DNA from: Acephala macrosclerotiorum
Taxonomy: Eukaryota > Ascomycota > Leotiomycetes > Helotiales > Mollisiaceae
Direction: 5' to 3'
Length of the DNA: 57,073 nucleotides
Assembly (NCBI GenBank): GCA_014904845.1
Contig: MU119516.1
Location: 1 to 57,073 of the forward strand
The notes under the pieces are model-generated. The model was not told the origin of the DNA and made no database searches. It was given only the letters and a program-made list of their open reading frames with translations. Positions 45,690-57,073 of this stretch are shown piece after piece; position 1 is the first letter of the stretch; each line of letters starts with the position of its first letter. The position numbers were made by a program, and so were the translations under genes.

Positions 45690-45947
45690 TATAAAAAGGC
45701 AATAGAGTACAAAGCAAAAAAACCCAATCGTAAATCAGTTCGTTTTAGCCAATGGACTAGACTCATTCGAAGTAATTCGTAATCCGTAAATCAATCAATC
45801 AATCAATCAAAGTAGAAATAGAAAAAATTATTGATTAGTCTATAGTGAGCGAAAGCTCCTTATGTACTAGAAGACACGTGACCAGCACTGCCCTCGAAAC
45901 TAGCTATTTACAAGGATTTTGAAGGGAGAGCATATAGCCCCACCACA
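45690..45947 (-). repeat. 5' LTR of the younger element
   Basis: 258 bp, starting TGTGGTGGGGC on the minus strand. It should carry the element's promoter. It aligns with 33832-34089 without gaps, with transitions only. Confidence 0.92.
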
Positions 45948-48900
45948 CTAATATTAAAACAAATATAAAAAAAAAAAAAAAAAATTTACAATAATTATTT
46001 ACAACAATTGATTTTATTTCCAACGAAAATTAAAATATAAAAAAAAAAATTTTAATATAAAAAAAAAAAAAATTATAATATTAAAAAATAAAATTATTTT
46101 ATTATTCTATATTTTAGTTTTAATTCTTTTGAAAATCGCAATTCGTAAATCGTTCGTAATCGTTTTTAAATTAAAATAATAAAATTAAAATGAATTTCGA
46201 ATTTTAAAAAATAATACGAAAAAAATTAAAATAAAAAATTTTAATCGAAAAAAATCGATTAAAAAAGTATTTGTTTGAAAAATATATTTTATTAAAACGA
46301 ACAAATAAATGAAATTTCGAACAAAAATTAAAATAAAAATTTTTTTACGAGAAAACGATATAAATAAAAATTAATTTTTAAAACGAATTTTACTTAGAAA
46401 CAATAGTTTAAAAATTCGCATTTTTAGATTATTAAATCAATTTTTAATTCAAAAACTAAAATCAATAAATTATTCGTACTAAAGTTTACTCTTTTCAATA
46501 AAAAACATTTTTATTTTAATTATACTATCGATTTTTTCTAGGAAATTTTCTACGAATAATAAAAACAATTTTTTAAAAATATAAAATTTTAAAAAATACG
46601 TATTTATATTAAAACTATAAATATTTTTTTTTGAAATTTTTAAAACATTTTAATTTAAAAGAAATAATATTACGATTTTTTTAAAATAATATAACGATAT
46701 ATACGAAAACTACAAAATTATTTTAAAAATTAAAAAAATACAATTTTTATAATATATTAACTCGATTTATAAAAAGTAAATTCGATTTATATTAAAGTAC
46801 AATATTAAAAACTATTTGAAAAAAGAGTTTTATAATATTTTAAAAAAAAAAATTTACGAATACAATTAAAAATACTATCAAATAAATATAAAATTTTTGT
46901 ATAAAATTATTAATCAATTTACGAGAAATTTTTTAATAATAAAAACGTATATAAATTTATTCGATCGAATATTTAAAAAATTAATCAAATGAAACAAATT
47001 AAACAAATAATATTAAAAACGCGAATTTATAAAAATTTTTTCAATATATATTAAAAAACGAATTTTTAAAAAAATCGACTACAAATTAATAAAAATATCT
47101 ATTTACAATTACAACAAAATATACAAAAAAACGATTATCGTATATAAATATAAAAAAAAAAAATAATAATATAACGAAACCAACGATTTAAAATACTTAA
47201 AAATTCAATAAAAATATTTAAATATTATAATACAAAAAATAATTTCAAATATAATCAATAATTTACTATTTTTTGTTTTATTCGAATTATTTATAAAAAA
47301 AATTCAACGAAAAATATATATAATTACTAAAAAAATTTATATCGAATTTTAATCTTCGATTTTATATATTATTCAAATTTAAAAAACTCGATAAATATTC
47401 GTATTAAAATTTTTAATTCAAATAAATAATTTTATTAAAAAATTAAAAAAACTTTTTCTTTTTTTCGTATTATTTAACGATTTAAAAATCGCTTTAAATA
47501 CCAATACTACAAAAATATCTCAAAAATTAAATAATATTATAATCTTTATAAATTAAAATCAAAATTAATTTACTTTTTTACGAGAATATAAACGAAAAAA
47601 AAATTTTAATCGAAAACAAAAAAAATATAATAATATAAAAAAAAACGAATATAAAATTTCATATAATTCAACGTCGATTAAATTCTCACAAAATATACTA
47701 TCAATCGTTCAAAAAAATACAATAAAAATCAACGTTATATACAATGATTAATAAAATAAACAATATTATTTCAAATATTTTAAATAAATAAAAAACAAAA
47801 AAATCGATTTTTTCATTGATTACTTTTTCGTAAATTGTTATTTATTTATAAATGAATTAATTAATTGTAAATATTACTATCGAAAAAACAATTAATAATA
47901 TTATAATTTTTAAAATCGTAATCGATTTTTATAATTATTTACATTTAAAAACAATCAATATTAATATAATCAAATTATAAAATAAATAATTAAAAAATTT
48001 TTTGATTACAATTTCGATAAACGTTTTAAAAATATAAAAAAAATTTAAAAATTTATTCAATTTATTGTTCAAAAAAAAAAAAAATTAGTATTAATAAAAA
48101 AATCTTAAAAAAATTGAATTTATCGTTATATATTTTCAATAATAATAATATTAACATTTAAAATTTTAATAAAACGATTATTAATAAATTCTACGAAAAA
48201 TTGCTAATAAATATAGTAACGATAAATACGATAATAACGAGTAAATCGAAAAACAAAATTTAAAACGTACGAAAAAACTTTTAACAAAAAATAAAAATAA
48301 AAAAAAAATATTTAAAAATCGAATCGTAATAATAAATTTTATAAAGTATTTAAAACGAAAAACGAGAAAAAATAAACGTAAATTAATCGAAAGATAAAAT
48401 TTTAAAATAATAATTCGATGTTAAAAATAATAATTTTATTGATAGAATTTTATTATAAAAATTTTTTAAATGTATAATATTATTTTTAAGAATTTAAAAA
48501 AAAATAAAAATAATTATTAATATTTTGAAAATATTGAATTTTATTATAATAATTATTAATTAATAACAAAAAAACAATATTTATTATTTGATTTTAATAA
48601 ATATTAAAATTACTATAATAAAAAAAATATTAAAAATTATTGATTTTATAAAATAATTTTTTTAAAATTTCTATAGAATATTTAAAAAAACGAATTAATT
48701 TGTTTTTATTACTAGAAATTTTATAATATTTGAAATTAATTTTATAAAAACCAATTTCTCGTTATTGATTAAAAAAAAACATATTATTATTATTTTTAAA
48801 CTATATTTCAATTTGTTTAAATTAATTAATTTAAATGAAAAATACGAAATATTGAATATTAAAACAAAATATTATATTATTCTTACGCACATAATTCGAA

Positions 48901-51900
48901 ACTTTAATAATATTATTACAAACATCGAAAATTTTTAATTATTTACTATTATTAAATAAAATTTCGAATTCGTTAAAATAACAATTATAAAAATAGAAAT
49001 TAAATATAAAATCAAATATAAAATCTTTTTTTTTTCATAAATAATATAAAAAAAATCTTTTTAAAATAATTATTTATTGTTACAATAAAAATACAAATTA
49101 AATATAAAAATAATAATTCGTAAAATAACGTATTTCGAAATTTTAAAAATTTTAATTTTATTTATACAATTATAATTATTTTTTTTTTGAAAATTTATTT
49201 ACATTAAATTACTAAAAATCGCTATATTCGTATATATTCTCAAGTCGAAAAAATATCAAAAAAAAAAATACAACGCGAGAAATTAAATATTAATATTATT
49301 AAAAAATAATACAATATTAAAACTCGTAAATAATCTTTATATTTTAACGAATTTCTTTCTATTTTTAATTTTTTACTAAATATTTTTAATATTATTTTAT
49401 ACAAAATAAATATAATTAAAACAAATATTATTAATTCAAAGAAAAATACAAATAAAACAATATAAAAAACGAAATTATTTTTTTCGATTTTCTATAAAAC
49501 GTTTTTTTTTTAATAAAAAAAAAATAAACGAAATTTTAAATAAAAAAACGAAAAAATATTTTTTTATAATAATATTATTATTTTCAAACGTAAATATTAT
49601 AAAAAAATATTTAAAAAATAATACAAAATACTAATCATTTTATTCTATTAAAAAAAAACGAAATCAAAAAATTTTCAAATATAAAAACAAAAAAAAAACT
49701 CGAATAAAAAAAATAATTTTATTATTAAACAATTTCAATTTAAAATTATTCAATATAAATATTAATACGATATATAAATTTAAATTTAAAAAAGTACAAT
49801 TTATCGATTTAATCGATAAAATTAAAAATTTTTTTAAAAAACGAAAAAACTAATTTAAACGATTTAAAATACAAAAAACATTTTAAAAATATATTAAAAA
49901 ATATACAAAATATTTTAATATTAAAAAAATTACGATTTATTTTTAAATAATTAATATTTCTATTTGTCGAAAACTAATTATAAAAATCTAAAAAAAAAAT
50001 ATTTAATAAAATAATATTTAATCGTAAAAAAATAATAATATTTAATTAAAAATTTTTTTTTAAAATTTATAAAAATATTAATTTATTTGTTCGTATTAAA
50101 ACAATTTAATATATAACGTAATAAAAAAAAAATTTTTATTGTTTTAAAATTTTATTCTCAATTATAATAAAAATATTTCAAAAACAATTCAATTGTAAAA
50201 TACTCGAAAAAAACAATAATTTTTATTAAAATTTATAGTTTTTAATCGTGAAAAAAATCGTTAAAATTTATTGATTAATTAACGCGATTATAAAAATAAA
50301 TTCGATTACTTTGAGAAATATTAATATATTTTTTTTTATAGATAAATTTTCTAAAAAATTTATTGAATATTTTTACGTTTTTTTAATAAATTTTTTTTTT
50401 TGAATATAATCAATTTACATTAAACATTTAAAATAAAAATATAACTATTTTTATAATTTTATAATTTAATTCGTTTAAATTATTATAACAATTTTAAAAA
50501 ACGTATTTTTTAAAATCGTAATATTATTTTTAAATAATATAAAAATCAAAAAACTTTATACAAATTACAATAACGAATTAATATTTTTAGAAATTTATTA
50601 ATTCGTTTTTAAATACATTTAAAATTTGAATAAAATATTAAATCAAATCAAAAAAACTCAAATTTATATAAAATTCAAATTACAATTTTATTAAAATAAA
50701 ATAATTATTATTAATTTTATTTACAATTCTAAAAAACGTTTTTTTAAAAGTACAAAAATTATCAAAATTTTAAAATAAATTAAATATAATAATATTTTTA
50801 AAATTAAAGTTTTTATTAGAATTTATATTTATTATAAAATATAAATTTAATATTTTAATATTATTATTAAATTATTATATTAATTAATTAAAAAAAAAAA
50901 ATTTTCAAATAAAAAGAAAAATAAAAAATCGTTATAATATTTTTATAAAACAAATTTATAACGATTTTAATATTTTGTAAAATTTATTATAATTTTATAA
51001 ATAGATAAAAAATAATTATTTTAAATATCGATATTAGTTAATAAAAGTATAGAAAAATATTCGATTAATATAATAATAAAAAATAGAAACGAGTAATTCG
51101 ATATAAATTAAAACTTTGAAATATTATTAAATGAAATTATAATACGATAAAGAGAAAATATCGAGAAGTTTTAAAATGTTTTTATAAGTTACGATTTTGA
51201 TTATATAGTGTTTATTTTATTTTTGAGACGAATATTAATATATTTATTGTTTAATTAAATCGAGTAATAATAGATTTTTTTAATGTTTTAATTATTTACT
51301 AATTCGTTTAAATACGATTATTCGATTTCGAAGTTAAATATATTAAAAAAAGTATTTATATTACTATAAACGGATTATTTAAAAAACTATAAATAAAAAA
51401 CGACAATTTAAAAAAAAAACCAAATATTGATAAGTTTATTATAATCGAGTTTAATTGCATTAAAATAATTTTAATTTCGATTAAAAAACGTAAAATTAAT
51501 CGAAAAATTAAAAGTAAATTGTTTATAATTGAAAGTAAATACGTAAAACGAAAATATTTATTTGAATTATTAAATTAAATTTAAAATTTTTTTTTTAAAT
51601 TTAATATTTTTAATTTTCAATCTTCGATATTAATTACATTTTCTATATATATCGCATTAATCGCTTTCTTTAAAATCAATAAACTATTAAATAATAATAA
51701 TAACAACAATATTATCTTTTTTCTTAATAACAATTATTCGAATTATTCTCAAAATATTATTTAATATTTAATAATTTTAAAACGATTAAAATAATTTTCA
51801 AAAATAAAATTCTATAAATTAATTCGAAAATTCGTTAATTATAACGTTCGAAATAAAATACTATAAAAAAATATTACTAAATTCTATTCATTTCGATTTA

Positions 51901-54900
51901 TTTTAAACGATTTAAAATAACGTATAATAATTATAATTAAATTATATAATAAATTCGAATATATTGAAAAAAAAAACACTTATTATCAAATAATTAATTA
52001 ATATTATTAAAAAAAGTATTACGAAAACGTTTAAAATTTTGTAACAAATTATAGTAATTATTAATACAAAAATAAAAAAAAACACGAAAAAATTCTATAC
52101 TTTCAAAAAATAATTTCATTATTTTATTATATTAAAATAAATATAATTAAATTTTTACAATATAAAATATTCAATAGTTTAATTATAATACGAAATAACT
52201 TTTTTAATTAAATTAAAATCAAATTAATAAAAAATTCGATTTCTAAAAAAATTACTAAATTTATTTATAATAATATTATTTACAAATACAACGTTTTCAA
52301 TTACATAAAATTAAACGAAAAACTCGAATTTAAAAAAATTGTTATCAAAAAATTAAATAAATTCAAAATCAAACAAATTACTATTTTCGTATACAATTCG
52401 AAAACAAACAAAATAATTAAATAAAAATATCAATTTATTATTATCGTATTAATTGTTTTAACGAAAAAAAGCAAAAAAAATTAATTAAAATACTTATTAA
52501 TTGTTTTTTTTATAAATCAAACGATTATTTATAAATTAATTAAATATATATTATTTTATATAATTTATAATAAAAAAATTATTTTATTTAAAAAACTTTT
52601 GATTAAAACGAAATATATAATTAAATAAAATTTCTTAAATTAAAAACTAAACAAATTAAAATACAAAACGAGAATATAAAAAAATTAAAATTAAAAAAAA
52701 AACGTAATTGTAAATAAAATTAAATATATTTCGATATTTATTATTAAATACAAAAAAAATTAATTTAAAAAAAAAATTTCGTATTAATATATAATATTAA
52801 ATTTATTAATTAAAATATATTTAAAAATATTAAATTATTATATAAGTAATTAAATTTATATTGAGTTTATTAAATAAATTAATTAAAAAAAAATTATTTA
52901 TTTAAAGAAATAAACAAAATAATAATTTAAAAATTATATATTAAAAATTATATATTAAAAATTATTTAAAAAAATTCATTAAAAAAAATAAATATTAAAA
53001 TTTTTTAAATAATAATAAAAATAAAAATATTATTAAATTTATTGATTTTAACGATAATAAAAATATAAATATAAAAAAAAAAGCGATTAAAAAATTTCGT
53101 AATAAATAAAATACTTAAGAAATTGAAAAAAAAATTAAAATTGTAATTCGTATTTTTAAATTTAATAAGATCAAAAAAAACAAATATATACGATTTTTTA
53201 AAAACTAAATAAATAAAAAAAACTCGTTAAACTTCGAAATAATAGCGATTTTCTAATCGAAAAAAAACTATTTTTTCTTTTTCTATTTACAATAATTTCA
53301 CTTTTTTATCGATTTTTTTCAAAATACTTTTACTTATTTTAATAGATTTTATTTACACTTCGAAAACTCTACTTTTCTCTTATTATAATCGAAACGATTT
53401 TATTATATAAAAAAACAAAATTATATTATTCTTTTTTTTTTTAAAAAATTCTAAAAAATTTTAATCTTTAAAATCTATAAAAAACATTTTTTAATATATT
53501 CAAATATTTCTAAATATATTTCGATATATTTAAATACATTTTAATTATATTTAATTACATTTAAATTATACAAACGTTTATTAATACAATATTTACTATA
53601 ATTTATAAAAAAACTTTTTTTAATTCTTTTTTTTCTTTTTTTTAAAATTTTTCAATTATAATTTTTCAATTTTACATTAATTCAAAAACTACAATTTCTT
53701 TTTAATATTATTTATTTCTTTTTTTCTTTTTTTAAAATTCTAATTTGTATTATTTTGTATACAAACAATTCTATTAATCGAATATACTCTATTCATTTAA
53801 ATACTTCACAATAATTTTTTTCAAAAATCTATATACATTTTTTCTATAAAAACAATTTATAAATATTTATTTCTTTTTATTTTTTTTTTTTTAAAATTTA
53901 TTTAATACGTTTTATAAAAAATAAATATAAAATTATTTACTTAAAACTTTCAAAATTTTTTATTCGAAATTAATATTATAATATTTCAATTACATATACT
54001 AATACACTCTAAAAAACTTTTTTTATAAAAATAAATAAATTTTACAATTTTCAATTATTTAAAATATAAAAATATTTGTTTACTTTTCTTATATAATCTC
54101 TTTATAAATATAAAAATTTATAACTTTTTTCGATTTTACTAATAAATTTTTTTTTTTCAAATTTACGCGTTTTTTATTTTCAAAATTCGATTAATTTATT
54201 ACATTATTTTTCTATATGCAAATTTTACAATTTTAATTTTTACTTTCAAAACTTTTATAATATTATTATTATATCTCAAAAAAATGTTTTATTAAACTTT
54301 GAAAGTACAAATTTTACGTACAAAAAACAAAATAAAAATAATTATAATACATTTATATAAATCGTATAACGCGATTTTAATGACCTATAAAAAATTATTA
54401 ATAAATTATTATTTAAAAAAAAACAATTACAATTAATAATATTAATAATAAATTTATAAAAACAAAAAATATAATAAAAAAAATTTTAATTAAATAAAAA
54501 AAAAAAATTAAAAATAATATTATTTTAAAATTTTCTAAAAAAATCTTAAAACAATATACAATTTTAAATAAAAACTTTTTTTTTAAAATAAATAAAATTA
54601 AAAAATTGCGTATTGTATTTTAATAAATTCAATCTAATTTAATTAAAATTTTTAATAATATATTTAAATATTATAATTAAAAAATCTTTTCTCGAGTTTA
54701 AATATTTTAATAATTTATTGAAAATTTTATTAATAAATTTTACGATAAATATATATATTAAAAATTCGAATAAATATTTCATATAAAACGTTTTACGTTT
54801 CGTAAAATTATTAAAATTATTAATATAATTATTATTGAAATAAATAAAATTTATAATATATTATTTATAAAAATACTTTTTCAATCTATCAATTGTAAAA

Positions 54901-57073
54901 AAACATTAATATATTTAAAGAATACGAATAATAATTTAATAATTATAAATTTAAATAAAATAAATTTGAAAAAATTGTATTTTATTTTTTATTTTTACGA
55001 ATTTTTAATAATTGGAAAATATATTAAAAAACTTTTTTTGATTTTTGCGAATAAATTTAAAGAATAGTCGATTATTATTATTAATAATATAAATATTCGA
55101 AGTATTAAATCTCAAAAAACTATTAATATTAATATTTTATTTTTTTAAACAATTTTATTAATTGGTAATAATAATGATAATAATAATAACAATAATAATA
55201 ATATTATTATTATTAATTTTTTTATATAAAATTTTTTATTTTTTTAAATTTTTTAAATTTTTCAAATTTTTCGATTTATTTTTTTTTTCGTTTCAATTTT
55301 TATACTAATTAAACTTAAGAAATTTACTATTAATAATAAAAAATATTATAATATATTTATATTTACGTTAAAAAAACACAAAATTATTATTATTTTATTT
55401 TGATCAATTCGCGAATTTTAATCAAATAATATACGTTTAATAATTAATTGTATATATAATATAAATAATATTTAAAAATTAAATATTACTTTTTTTTAAT
55501 ATTTTGAATTTTGTTAATTATATTGAAATTTTAAATATTATTTACAATATTTACAAATATTCGTTTATTAAATAATTTTATTGAATTTATTATATAACGT
55601 TTTATGAGAATTTCAATTTGTATTTTAAAAATAATAAAAAATAAATTAAAATTATAAAAGTACGATTATTTAAAATTTATAAATTGTATATTAAGAAAAA
55701 AAATTTTTAATTCGTTTGAATCTATTTTAATATTTGTTTTTAATTTATAAATATTTTTACTATTTTTTAATATAAACAAAAAACACTAATAAAAAATCGA
55801 TTTTAATTTTCGCGAATTTTTATCGTTTTTACGTTTATTTTTTTGATTAAATCGTTTATTGATTTAAAAGTTGTAATAATTTTTATTTTATAAGATTTCT
55901 TTAAATAAATAAAAAAAAAAAATATTTTATTGTTTTTTTTCAAAGAAATTAATATATTGAAATTTTATTATTAATAAACTTTTTTTAACAAATTTTTTTT
56001 TTTGTATAATACGTACTTTTTTTTATTGTTTAATTTTTATAAATAAATTTTAAATTATAATTATTATTTTATCGATTTTTTAAAAATTATTTTTTTTATT
56101 TTATTATTTTTTTTAATTTATTAAACTTTATTAAAATAATAAAATTAATTAATTTTTATACGAAAAAAAAATAAATATATTTCAAAATTTAAATTTATTA
56201 TACGTTAAACTTTTTTTTTTTTAATAAATTTTAAATAATTTATTCGCGATTTAATAACTATAAAAAAACGATAAATTAATTATTTCGATTTTCTAAAAAA
56301 AATCATTTAAATAAATCTCTTTTTTAATACTAAAAATCGAATTTTAATTGAAGATTTTTTAGAGTAAATTTAATCAAATATTATAAAAAAAAAATTTTAA
56401 AAATTAAAATTATACGTTTATAAAATAAAAATTTTTATCGATCGAAAATACGTTAAAAATTTTAAAAATTTTAATTTTCTTATTTTACTTTTCATGAATT
56501 TAATATTTGTTAATATTGATAAAAAAATTATTAACGATACTACTTACGAAAAACTCAAAGAAATTTATAACAAATTTCGAATTCTTTTCAAAAATCGATT
56601 TCGAAAATTTTTTAATAATAAATTTTTTTTCAATAATATTTAACTTGAAAAAATCGATATAATTTTCGATATAATCTATTATATGAAACTTTTAAATTAT
56701 TTTATTATTTAATATAAAATTTTTCAATAATTAGATTATTAAAATTCGTTTAATAATAAACATTTGTATATTTATTAATAAAAACAAATTATAATTCAAA
56801 TTAAATTAATTTTTCGATATTTTAAAATAAAAAAAATAGAAATATTTTCTAATAATAAATCTTTTTTTTAAATACGAAATTAAAAAATTAATAATATTTA
56901 TAAAAAATAAACTATAAAAAAATTTAATACTAATAGAAATATTAAAAAAATTATTAAATTTTTAAAAAAAAATAATAATAATTTGAAAAATTTCAAATTT
57001 TAAATTTTTTGTTTAAAATGAATTTTTTTTTTTTTTTTTTTTTTTTCTTCGAAATTTAAAACGAGTTCATTAT
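45948..57073 (+). mobile_element. Body of the older retroelement copy, AT-converted
   Basis: This 11.1-kb AT-rich block is not random. It is collinear, in opposite orientation, with the younger element from just inside its leader to just before its polypurine tract. Anchors: the leader continues at 45948; TTCGATCGAATATTTAAAAA at 46960 matches the gag region (minus 44421-44402) with two G-to-A changes; ACAAACGTTTATTAATACAA at 53570 matches the spacer (minus 37719-37700); the final AACGAGTTCATTAT matches AACGAGCTCGTTAT at minus 34116-34103. Sums of paired coordinates stay near 91,200-91,400 throughout, so few large indels exist. No coding frame survives. Only the polypurine tract and 3' LTR are outside the window. 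Confidence 0.85.

Larger units (their letters stand above)
33832..45947 (-). mobile_element. Younger Ty3/gypsy LTR retrotransposon, 12,116 bp
   Basis: Delimited by two 258-bp direct repeats with TG...CA ends (read on the minus strand) and a shared CTAA at both flanks. Minus-strand order: 5' LTR (45690-45947), leader, gag-protease (45438-42094), RT-RNase H-integrase (about 42090-38033), non-coding spacer (about 38.03-37.2 kb), an additional long ORF (about 37.19-34.17 kb), polypurine tract, 3' LTR (33832-34089). The RT-RNase H-integrase order is that of Ty3/gypsy, not copia. All long frames carry premature stops, so it is inactive, but the domains are still easy to read, unlike in the older copy around it. 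Confidence 0.92.

Noticed and set aside
1..57073. tRNA or rRNA genes
   Set aside because: I looked for T-loop and cloverleaf-like strings and rRNA-like segments and found none I could support; a tRNA scan would settle it.

Overview
The window looks like a filamentous ascomycete (Pezizomycotina) chromosome segment. The evidence is short GT-AG introns (about 46-91 nt), a Zn2Cys6 regulator, fungal-only membrane families, a fungal-type ENA P-type ATPase remnant, and an abrupt change from gene-bearing sequence of ordinary composition (1 to about 32 kb) to extremely AT-rich sequence (about 32.0-33.8 kb and 45.9-57.1 kb). I cannot place it below that rank. Every function below comes from reading motifs; no search was run.

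Gene-bearing part (1-32 kb). In order: a spliced DUF6536-type membrane protein (680-3028, +); weak remnants (3.6-4.9 kb); a luciferase-like flavin monooxygenase with one premature stop (5353-6624, -); a dual-specificity phosphatase (7104-8018, -); a chimeric pseudogene joining the 3' end of an ENA P-type ATPase to an MFS permease fragment (8478 to about 10160, -); a proline racemase-family enzyme (10655-11872, +); a tandem pair of F-box/2EXR-like genes, the first dead (12505-13608) and the second intact (13821-14843); a PEX11-family peroxisomal protein (14908-15723, -); a truncated ankyrin-like gene (16404 to about 16850, +); a four-exon secreted cysteine-containing protein (16848-18092, -); a 2985-bp hAT transposon with 8-bp target duplication (18314-21298); a four-exon RBR E3 ligase with a long coiled coil (21747-24208, -); a decayed membrane-protein gene carrying an (AAAT)n microsatellite (25551-27671, -); a LURP-one/Tubby-like protein (28754-29449, -); and a four-exon Zn2Cys6 transcription factor (29909-31473, +).

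Repeat part (32-57 kb). A 12,116-bp Ty3/gypsy-type LTR retrotransposon (33832-45947, minus strand) has two equal 258-bp LTRs and the order gag-protease / RT-RNase H-integrase / a further long ORF. It sits inside an older copy of the same family in opposite orientation. The older copy's 5' LTR and leader are at 33314-33831 and its body resumes at 45948, running to the window end. The two halves of the older copy join in sequence across the younger element. The older copy is almost entirely converted to A+T, while many CpG dinucleotides survive. The younger copy carries premature stops that are nearly all TAG/TAA where Gln would fit, as expected from repeat-induced point mutation (RIP).

Most novel item. 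Downstream of the integrase there is a separate coding region of about 1,000 codons (about 37.19-34.17 kb, minus). It is held in one frame, interrupted only by transition-type stops, and I recognise no family in it. Collinear alignment of the older copy to the window end shows that the same region is part of that copy too, so it belongs to the retroelement family. The genes in the first 32 kb do not form an evident cluster or pathway.
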